Assembly (NCBI RefSeq): GCF_030409315.1
Contig: NZ_JAUFPS010000012.1
Location: 171,820 to 235,819, forward strand
Reading direction: 5' to 3'
Length of the DNA stretch: 64,000 nucleotides
Source: Mucilaginibacter flavus
Lineage (GTDB): Bacteria; Bacteroidota; Bacteroidia; Sphingobacteriales; Sphingobacteriaceae
Position numbers and translations under genes: made by a program. This document shows, piece after piece, positions 58,127-64,000 of this stretch. Position 1 is the first letter of the stretch. Every line of letters begins with the position of its first letter. The notes beneath the pieces were generated by a model. The model did not search any database, had not been told where the DNA came from, and saw only the letters and a list, made by a program, of their open reading frames with translations.

Positions 58127-60859
58127 TTATTTGGCCTTCACCGACTCTTTCACCGCCGCCCAGGGATAAGTAAATGTATACTCGCCTGAACCAAGCTGAA
58201 CGGTTACCCCATCTGCATCTGTTACTGGCGAACCTGTCAATGCCTTACCATCCTGTTTAACATCTTCTGTATGGGCTTGTGGCAGGGTAAGCGCGGCCGT
58301 TGTATTAACCGGTACTATTACATGAACCTGCATCTGATTGTCTTTTACATCCCAGGCAGATAGGATTTGCCCGTACATGGTTTCGAGTGTGGCTTTGGCG
58401 AATGTAAACTTAGCGGTAGGTTCCGGTTTTAAAATTATCTGTTTATAACCCGGTTTACCAATTTGAATCCCGGTTACGTTTTGGTACATCCAATCGCCAA
58501 CGGCACCGTATGAGTAATGGTTAAAGGAGTTCATGCTTTTGTCCTGAAACGTGCTATCGGTTTTAATACCGTCCCAGCGTTCCCAGATGGTTGTAGCCCC
58601 CATTTTTACCGGGTATAACCACGATGGATATGTTTTTTGCAACAACAGGTCATAAGCTACCTTGGTATGCCCGTTTTGCGATAACACCTGGCATAAATAA
58701 GGCGTACCTAAAAAACCGGTAGAAAGGTGGTTATTACGGCTGCGCACATCCTCAACCAAATAAGCGGCTGCTTTACTTTTCAGGCTATCGGGCATCAGGC
58801 CAAACTTAAGGGCCAAAACGTAGCCGGTTTGCGAGTCGGCAAAAATGCGTCCTGTTGGAGTTATATAGTTACGGATAAAGGCTTTTTTAATTGATTCAAA
58901 AATATCGCCGTATTTCTTTTCGTCGGCAGTGTTACCTAAGGCGGCGGCAGATTGGCTTAGCAATTTGGCAGAGTACGCGTAAAAGGCCGTAGCGATAAAA
59001 TCTGGGTTCGTGTAGCCATTTGGTTCAGAAAAATCGTAAATGCCGGGGCGATAAAACAGCCAGTCGCCAAAAACGCTGCCGCCCTTCCAGATGCGGCTTT
59101 CTCCTGCGCTTTTTACCATTTTATCAACATAAGCTTTCATGCTTGGGTATTGCGTTTGCAGGATGCGCTTATCGGCATAAACCTGGTACATCGTCCACGG
59201 TACAATAACAGATACATCGCCCCAGCCGGCAGATGTAGCGTGGTTGGTTTGCAAAACATCTGGCACCACAAAAGGGATACCGCCATCGGCAAACTGATCG
59301 GCAGCTACATCCTTCATCCATTTGGCAAAAAATGGCGCTACATTCATGTTATAAGCAGCCGTACGGCTAAACACCTGGGCGTCGCCCGTCCAGCCCAAAC
59401 GCTCATCACGCTGCGGACAATCTGTAGGGATATCCACAAAATTACCCTTTTGGCCCCACTGAATGTTGTGCTGTAGTTTGTTGATCATGGTATCTGAACA
59501 AGTAAACTGCCCGGTGGCGGCCATATCTGAGTGTACCACTACAGCGGTAAAGTTTTCGGGCTTAATCTCGCCGGGGAAACCATCAATGGCTATATACCTG
59601 AAACCAAAAAATGTAAAGTGCGGTTCGTGAATTTCGGTACCGCCTCCTTTAAGGGTATAGTTGAGTGTGGCGGTGGCACTGCGCAGGTTTTCGGTATAAA
59701 ACTCGCCAAATTTATCCAGCACCTCGGCATGTCTTACCCTAATGTGCGTACCGGCGGGGCCGTTAACCTTAAGGCGTACCCAACCGGTCATATCCTGCCC
59801 AAAATCTATAATCTGCGTACCTTTTGGGCTTTTAAAAATACCGATGGGCTTTAATTCTGCAATGCGACGCACCGGTACGCTTTGTACGCCAACCAATATT
59901 TTTTTATCGGCATTAATAACATCAACAGGCATCCAGGCGGCATCATTAAAACCTTTGGCTGCCCAGCCGGGTATTTCTTTACGGGCATCATAATCCTCGC
60001 CATCGTAAATACCATTAAGCGTTACCGGGCTGTTTTGAGTGGCTTTCCATGATCCATCAGAATTAACTACAGCTGTTGAGCCATCGGTATAGGTAATTTG
60101 CAGCTGGCATAATAAAGCCAATTTTTTGCCCCAAAAGCCCCAGTTGCTTTTATAGGCAAGTTCGCCTTTAAACCAGCCTTCGCCAATCATGGCACCAATT
60201 ACGTTATCGCCGGGCTGCAGCATGGCGGTTACATCGTATACCTGGTATTGCAGACGTTTTTTATACTCTGTCCAGCCGGGAGTAAGTTGTTGGTCGCCTA
60301 CTTTATTGCTGTTAATGTATAATTCATATAAACCGCGGGAAGTAGCATACACCCGGGCCGAGGCTATTTTCTTTGTGGTACTGAACGGCTTGCGCAGCAT
60401 CAGGGCCGGTTGTAAACGATTGCTATCCTGTTTGGGCTGAATCCAGCTGGCCGTCCAGTCGGTGGTATTAAAAAAGCCCGTTTCAAAATAGGCAGGTTTA
60501 CTCCAGGCAGAGGCGTGACCATGGTTATCCCATATTTTTACACGCCAGTAATAACGTGTGGCCGATTTTAAAGCAGCGCCGTTATAGGTAATCAGTACCG
60601 ACGAATCTGAACTAACCTTACCGGTATTCCAAACCGTTTTTGCCGACGAAAAAGAGGCATCTGTAGATACAACAATGGTGTAGGCCTCTTGTAAGGTATT
60701 CTTTTGGCCTGTTGCTATCTTCCAGCTTAACCGGGGATGGGAAATATCCATACCGATTGGATTAACCAGGTATTCGGCAGTTAAACTTTCAACAATGGGG
60801 GTTTGCGCCAGGCAAACAACAGGCAAAATAAATAGCAGGCAGGTTAAAATACGTTTCAT
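58127..60859 (-). CDS. Alpha-L-rhamnosidase, GH78, secreted
   Basis: A 910-residue protein read from the ATG at 60859 (MKRILTCLLFILPVVCLAQT, giving a signal peptide); a 30-base longer reading adds no plausible sequence. Domains in order are an N-terminal fibronectin-III-like domain ('RLSWKIATGQKNTLQEAYTI'), a carbohydrate-binding sandwich ('ARVYATSRGLYELYINSNKVGDQQLTPGWTEYKKRLQYQ') and a catalytic (alpha/alpha)6 barrel with 'DCPQRDERLGWTGDAQVFS' (general acid region) and 'GATTIWERWDGI'. It ends with a C-terminal beta-sandwich. It removes terminal L-rhamnose from polysaccharides or glycosides. It lies 26 bases after the polysaccharide deacetylase, probably in one operon. Confidence 0.93.
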   Translation of the reverse strand: MKRILTCLLFILPVVCLAQTPIVESLTAEYLVNPIGMDISHPRLSWKIATGQKNTLQEAYTIVVSTDASFSSAKTVWNTGKVSSDSSVLITYNGAALKSATRYYWRVKIWDNHGHASAWSKPAYFETGFFNTTDWTASWIQPKQDSNRLQPALMLRKPFSTTKKIASARVYATSRGLYELYINSNKVGDQQLTPGWTEYKKRLQYQVYDVTAMLQPGDNVIGAMIGEGWFKGELAYKSNWGFWGKKLALLCQLQITYTDGSTAVVNSDGSWKATQNSPVTLNGIYDGEDYDARKEIPGWAAKGFNDAAWMPVDVINADKKILVGVQSVPVRRIAELKPIGIFKSPKGTQIIDFGQDMTGWVRLKVNGPAGTHIRVRHAEVLDKFGEFYTENLRSATATLNYTLKGGGTEIHEPHFTFFGFRYIAIDGFPGEIKPENFTAVVVHSDMAATGQFTCSDTMINKLQHNIQWGQKGNFVDIPTDCPQRDERLGWTGDAQVFSRTAAYNMNVAPFFAKWMKDVAADQFADGGIPFVVPDVLQTNHATSAGWGDVSVIVPWTMYQVYADKRILQTQYPSMKAYVDKMVKSAGESRIWKGGSVFGDWLFYRPGIYDFSEPNGYTNPDFIATAFYAYSAKLLSQSAAALGNTADEKKYGDIFESIKKAFIRNYITPTGRIFADSQTGYVLALKFGLMPDSLKSKAAAYLVEDVRSRNNHLSTGFLGTPYLCQVLSQNGHTKVAYDLLLQKTYPSWLYPVKMGATTIWERWDGIKTDSTFQDKSMNSFNHYSYGAVGDWMYQNVTGIQIGKPGYKQIILKPEPTAKFTFAKATLETMYGQILSAWDVKDNQMQVHVIVPVNTTAALTLPQAHTEDVKQDGKALTGSPVTDADGVTVQLGSGEYTFTYPWAAVKESVKAK

Positions 60860-60885
60860 GATTATAATTGGAGAAACCAATGTTA

Positions 60886-61662
60886 TCAATTGTGATTTGC
60901 AGCGGCAACCCCATCCATCCCCTGCTGAAAAGTGGTTACTTCAATTTCATCCTGGTGTTGTTTTAAATAGGCCAGTAACTGCCTGTGCGCCGCTGCCGGC
61001 GTGGTAATGTAATCGCCGCCAACGCCATGAAACATCAACACACCGGCAATACCGCTTTGCTGTACCTTTTTAACGTAAGCTATGAGTTCATCGCCGGTAA
61101 CACCCGCAGGCACTCCCCAGGCCGGTACCAGTAAAGGATCTATCTTTGTACCGGCAGTTATAATGGCATCGTCCCCCCCGCCTATGCGGGCATATTTAAC
61201 TAAACCCGCCTTCCTCAACGAGTCGACATAATTTACGCCACCAACCGAAACTTCGGTACACGGGTAAGCGTAAGTGCGCGGCCCTGTTTTGCCATCCACC
61301 GCGAACAAAAGGTTATTCATTTCGCCAATTTCACGGATCATCATATATACCGTATAAGCGCCCGAGTTATTTGCCTGGTTGGCTTTTACTGTGGTAAGCA
61401 GGCAAGGATGATAAAGAGAATGGTTAGCCAGTTCGTGTCCTTTTAAAGCCGCCTGCCGCCATTGCGGGATGTTGACCTTATTAATATTCCCCATAAGGAA
61501 AAAAGTACCTTTAAAACCCATAGAATCCAGTTGTGGTATGGCGATGTTTAACTGGGAAGCTATAGCGTCATCGTAGGTAAGCATGATCACCACTTTTTTG
61601 CGTTGCTGGGCATTGGCCAGACTGCTATAAATTAACAATAGCACTAATAATAATTTCCTCAT
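60886..61662 (-). CDS. Polysaccharide deacetylase (NodB-like), secreted
   Basis: A 258-residue protein with a signal peptide (MRKLLLVLLLIYSSLANAQQ). NodB motif 1 is 'IMLTYDDAIASQL' (TYDD, catalytic base and metal Asp). Motif 2 is 'GHELANHSLYHPCL' (HxxxH metal ligands), with a downstream 'VLMFHGVGGD' His. It removes N- or O-acetyl groups from sugars such as xylan or peptidoglycan. Upstream partner of the GH78 gene on the same strand. Confidence 0.9.
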   Translation of the reverse strand: MRKLLLVLLLIYSSLANAQQRKKVVIMLTYDDAIASQLNIAIPQLDSMGFKGTFFLMGNINKVNIPQWRQAALKGHELANHSLYHPCLLTTVKANQANNSGAYTVYMMIREIGEMNNLLFAVDGKTGPRTYAYPCTEVSVGGVNYVDSLRKAGLVKYARIGGGDDAIITAGTKIDPLLVPAWGVPAGVTGDELIAYVKKVQQSGIAGVLMFHGVGGDYITTPAAAHRQLLAYLKQHQDEIEVTTFQQGMDGVAAANHN

Positions 61663-61811
61663 AACATTGGTTAATAATTGCTTAAATATAAGCTACGGGA
61701 TGATAAATTGATCGATGATAAAATTTATTTTCCGTCCCTGAAAACCTGCTGACATAGGGCTGTCACTACGCTGTTGTTACTTTGAATCATAATCAAAAAA
61801 CAAAAAAAGCT

Positions 61812-62339
61812 ATGGAAATCATCCCAATGTTATTAAAGGAACTGGAGCAGGAAGCCCAAACCACCCGTAAAATGCTTGAAATTGTACCGGCAGATAAATT
61901 TAAATGGCAGCCACACCCTAAAAGCATGAATATTGAAACACTTGCCATTCATATTGCCGATGTACCCAACTGGGTTGCACTTGGCGTACACACCGATGGA
62001 CTAAACTTTGCCGAAAGCCCTTACAACCCGGGCAAAGCAGAAACAACCCAGGATTTACTGGACATTTTTGAAAAATCACTGGCCCAGGGAAAGGCCGCTT
62101 TGGAAAGCACTACCGAAGAAGAGTTATTAAAACCCTGGATATTAAGCAATGGCGACCAGGTTTTACAACGTTATAACAAAATTGGCGTCATCAGGGTAGC
62201 GTTGTGCCAGCAGGTACATCACCGCGCGCAATTGGGTGTATTTTTACGCTTGCTCGATATTCCCATCCCCGGCAGCTACGGCCCGAGCGCCGATGAATTA
62301 AGCGGAGCATATAAGGCAGATTTAGTATCAAGTAATTAG
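61812..62339 (+). CDS. DinB-family metal-dependent protein
   Basis: A 175-residue protein read from the ATG at 61812 (MEIIPMLLKELEQEAQTTRK); an in-frame ATG 30 bases earlier is also possible. DinB four-helix bundle with candidate metal His residues in 'IETLAIHIADVPNWVALGVH' and 'CQQVHHRAQLGVFLRLLDIP'. DinB/YfiT proteins are often thiol transferases. It is convergent with the small membrane protein gene and ends near a strong bidirectional terminator. Confidence 0.85.
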   Translation: MEIIPMLLKELEQEAQTTRKMLEIVPADKFKWQPHPKSMNIETLAIHIADVPNWVALGVHTDGLNFAESPYNPGKAETTQDLLDIFEKSLAQGKAALESTTEEELLKPWILSNGDQVLQRYNKIGVIRVALCQQVHHRAQLGVFLRLLDIPIPGSYGPSADELSGAYKADLVSSN

Positions 62340-62411
62340 TAGTAAGTATCAAGTAGTAAGACAGGAACCAGTAAGACAAGAAAAAATCTTACTACTTGAT
62401 ACTACAAACGC

Positions 62412-62447
62412 AAAACGGGCTGTCCTTAAATAAGGACAGCCCGTTTT
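62412..62447. terminator. Bidirectional terminator
   Basis: A near-perfect 17-base-pair stem AAAACGGGCTGTCCTTA/TAAGGACAGCCCGTTTT, two-base loop, between convergent genes. A second inverted repeat (GTAGTAAGTATCAAGTAGTA / TACTACTTGATACTAC) lies just upstream at 62338-62405. Confidence 0.85.
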
Positions 62448-62460
62448 GCATTTGTCTGGA

Positions 62461-62670
62461 TTAGTACCGGTGTTTTGATAGCTTATCCTGATTAATTTCT
62501 TCCAGGAAACCATTCTCGTTGATGGCGTAACGGGCGTAGGTGGTATCAGTATCAATTCTGTATTTGGTAACTTTTTTGGGCTTTTTACGTGTGGTTCTGG
62601 CACGTATAATTAATATAGGCAGAATAACTACGGCAAGCAGTGCGGCGATTTGGAATAAAATAATATGCAT
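62461..62670 (-). CDS. Small membrane protein
   Basis: A 69-residue protein read from the ATG at 62670 (MHIILFQIAALLAVVILPIL), one N-terminal membrane helix, then a basic/polar tail ('IRARTTRKKPKKVTKYRIDT', 'ARYAINENGFLEEINQDKLS'). Not a family I recognise. The 275-base stretch to 62945 holds no other gene seen. Confidence 0.55.
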   Translation of the reverse strand: MHIILFQIAALLAVVILPILIIRARTTRKKPKKVTKYRIDTDTTYARYAINENGFLEEINQDKLSKHRY

Positions 62671-62945
62671 AACGTTTAAAATGAAATATTGTGAATGCAC
62701 ATCTATAACTTAACAAAAGGGAAAAGGTTTACTTACCGGGTTGTTATTTTAGCTGTGAACATTAATTTACATAGCTAATTATGTGCCAATATTTTATTAA
62801 CGCCGCATATCCCCCTTATGTTACACCATATTGATAATAAAGCTTGTTTATATAAACCAAAAAGGCTTAAACTGACGGGGTTATGACAAGCCGCCAGGTT
62901 TAAGCCTTTACATATTAAATCGCTATTTTCCCGTTTTGAGGACGA

Positions 62946-63776
62946 TTATAAGCCATAAAACGAAATAGCGTTACCGCCCCAAAAAAGATGCTGCTGGGCA
63001 TCGGTAAGCTTAGTACAATACTGCTGTATAATTTGCATGGTAGCATGGTAACCACCGGCCAGCAAACAAACCGGCCAATCGGAACCAAACATTACCCGGT
63101 TGGGGCCAAATGCGTTGAAAACCACATCAAGATAGGGTGTAAAATCTTCTGGCTTCCAGTTAGTCCAGTCGGCTTCGGTAAGCATGCCCGATACTTTGCA
63201 CATTACATTTGGATACTTAGCAAGGGCCTCAATATCTTTTTGCCAGGCTTCAATTTCCCCTGCTTTGATGGGCGGCTTGGCCAAATGATCTACCACAAAT
63301 TTTTGGTTAGGAAATTCTGCCACCAATTGAGCAGCGTAGGGTAAATGCTGAGGAAAAATCAGAATATCGTACGTATATCCATACTTCTGTAATGCACCTA
63401 TCCCCTTTTTAAAAGAAGGGTGAAGCATGTATTGCACGTCGGGCTCTGATTGCAGCACATGCCGGAAGCCTTTCAGCTTTTGGTGTTGCTGATAAGCCTG
63501 CAATTTTGCTTCAAGGTCATCGGCTTTTAAATCAACCCAACCTACTACCCCTTTTATAAAAGGGCTTGCAGTGGCATGCTCCAGCAAAAAGTGGGTTTCA
63601 TCGTCGGTTTGGCTGGCTTGTACCGCTACACAGCCATCAATACCATGCTGCTGTAAAACGGGCAACAAATCAACCGGCGAAAAATCGCGTTTGATAGCCG
63701 GCATCGAATCATCAATCCAACTATCCCTAACGGGATCAAAAATCCAAAAATGCTGGTGCGAATCAATTTTAAGCAT
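62946..63776 (-). CDS. Amidohydrolase-family lactonase (L-fuconolactonase-like)
   Basis: A 276-residue TIM-barrel hydrolase. It has 'KIDSHQHFWIFDPVRDSWID' (HxH metal site), 'RHVLQSEPDVQYMLHPSF', 'FVVDHLAKPPIKAGEIEAW', 'VMCKVSGMLTEADWTNW' and 'RVMFGSDWPVCLLAGG' (metal Asp). This wording is typical of L-fuconolactone/L-rhamnonolactone hydrolases (COG3618), which open the sugar lactone formed by a dehydrogenase. It overlaps the end of the FAH gene by 8 bases. Confidence 0.88.
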   Translation of the reverse strand: MLKIDSHQHFWIFDPVRDSWIDDSMPAIKRDFSPVDLLPVLQQHGIDGCVAVQASQTDDETHFLLEHATASPFIKGVVGWVDLKADDLEAKLQAYQQHQKLKGFRHVLQSEPDVQYMLHPSFKKGIGALQKYGYTYDILIFPQHLPYAAQLVAEFPNQKFVVDHLAKPPIKAGEIEAWQKDIEALAKYPNVMCKVSGMLTEADWTNWKPEDFTPYLDVVFNAFGPNRVMFGSDWPVCLLAGGYHATMQIIQQYCTKLTDAQQHLFWGGNAISFYGL

Positions 63777-64000
63777 ACGCTACCAAAGTTTGTTTTTGAT
63801 CGCCAAGGCCATCAATACCTAACTCCATCACATCGCCGGCTTTAAGGTAAACCGGTGGTTTCATACCCAGGCCAACACCTGCAGGTGTACCTGTAGAAAT
63901 CACATCGCCAGGTAACAGCGTCATGAACTGACTTGTGTATGAAATTACCTGCGCAAGGTTAAATATAAAGTTTGATGTAGTGCCATATTGCATAATTTCG
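63769..64000 (-). CDS. Fumarylacetoacetate hydrolase-family protein, C-terminal part
   Basis: The last 76 or so residues of an FAH-family enzyme; the gene continues past the right edge of the window. It contains the FAH signature 'ISYTSQFMTLLPGDVISTGTPAGVGLGMKP' and 'YLKAGDVMELGIDGLGDQ'. In deoxysugar routes such enzymes cleave 2,4-diketo-3-deoxy-fuconate or -rhamnonate. The overlap with the lactonase gene supports that role (inference). Confidence 0.85.
   Translation of the reverse strand, partial: EIMQYGTTSNFIFNLAQVISYTSQFMTLLPGDVISTGTPAGVGLGMKPPVYLKAGDVMELGIDGLGDQKQTLVAYA

Noticed and set aside
1..64000. tRNA, rRNA, integrase or transposase genes
   Set aside because: None recognised by eye; the window shows no attachment site or intact insertion sequence.

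Overview
The window looks like a chromosomal segment of a Sphingobacteriaceae-type Bacteroidetes (Mucilaginibacter/Pedobacter-like). The evidence is: outer-membrane TonB receptors with N-terminal carboxypeptidase-regulatory-like domains, a T9SS/gliding-motility C-terminal sorting domain, a ROK regulator, GH3 and GH78 glycosidases, promoter candidates of the TAnnTTTG type, and many intergenic hairpin repeats of the kind scattered through these genomes. The genus is an inference; no rRNA or tRNA gene was seen.

Layout. 0-9 kb: the 3' end of an HMG-CoA lyase gene, a ROK regulator, a repeat-rich gap with two nested inverted-repeat elements, a VOC protein, a DUF695-like protein, a GH3 glucosidase, a kelch protein, a macro-domain protein and an encapsulated-ferritin-like protein. 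9-23 kb: a probable organophosphate-scavenging region. It has a MINPP/phytase-like histidine phosphatase, two copies of a TonB receptor + beta-helix lipoprotein pair, a small histidine phosphatase, a PAP2 phosphatase and a YncE-like beta-propeller. 23-38 kb: two small proteins and an acyltransferase, then a molybdenum island. The island holds a YdeP/FdhF-type oxidoreductase, FdhD, MoaD, MoaE, MoeB-rhodanese, a MobA with an unusual N-terminal half, MoaC, MoeA, MoaA, XdhC and a MocA-like nucleotidyltransferase. No moaB/mog, molybdate transporter or xanthine dehydrogenase was found.

38-48 kb: a J-domain/KTSC protein, a large T9SS cargo protein, galT-galM behind a palindromic operator candidate, an Ala/Lys-rich protein, an RluA-type pseudouridine synthase, a TPR sensor without an ATPase domain, and a GlnII-type glutamine synthetase. 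49-52.4 kb: a co-directional trio of a glutamine-synthetase-like ligase, an APH-like kinase and a HAD-IIA phosphatase, which may form an undescribed pathway. 52.4-58 kb: MerC, a sphingomyelin-synthase-like PAP2_C membrane enzyme, an FGGY kinase, a HipA-like kinase overlapping DUF3037, and a GAF-PAS sensor that also lacks an ATPase domain. 58-64 kb: GH78 alpha-L-rhamnosidase, a polysaccharide deacetylase, DinB, a fuconolactonase-like amidohydrolase, and the end of an FAH-family gene. These last genes suggest deoxy-sugar (rhamnose/fucose) breakdown.

The most interesting signals are the duplicated receptor/lipoprotein/phosphatase region, the GS-kinase-HAD trio, the HipA-DUF3037 pair, the encapsulated-ferritin gene with no shell gene beside it, the MITE-like elements with shared ends at 2.4-2.8 kb, and two places (moaE and the FGGY kinase) where the 3' end of a coding sequence is repeated just downstream.
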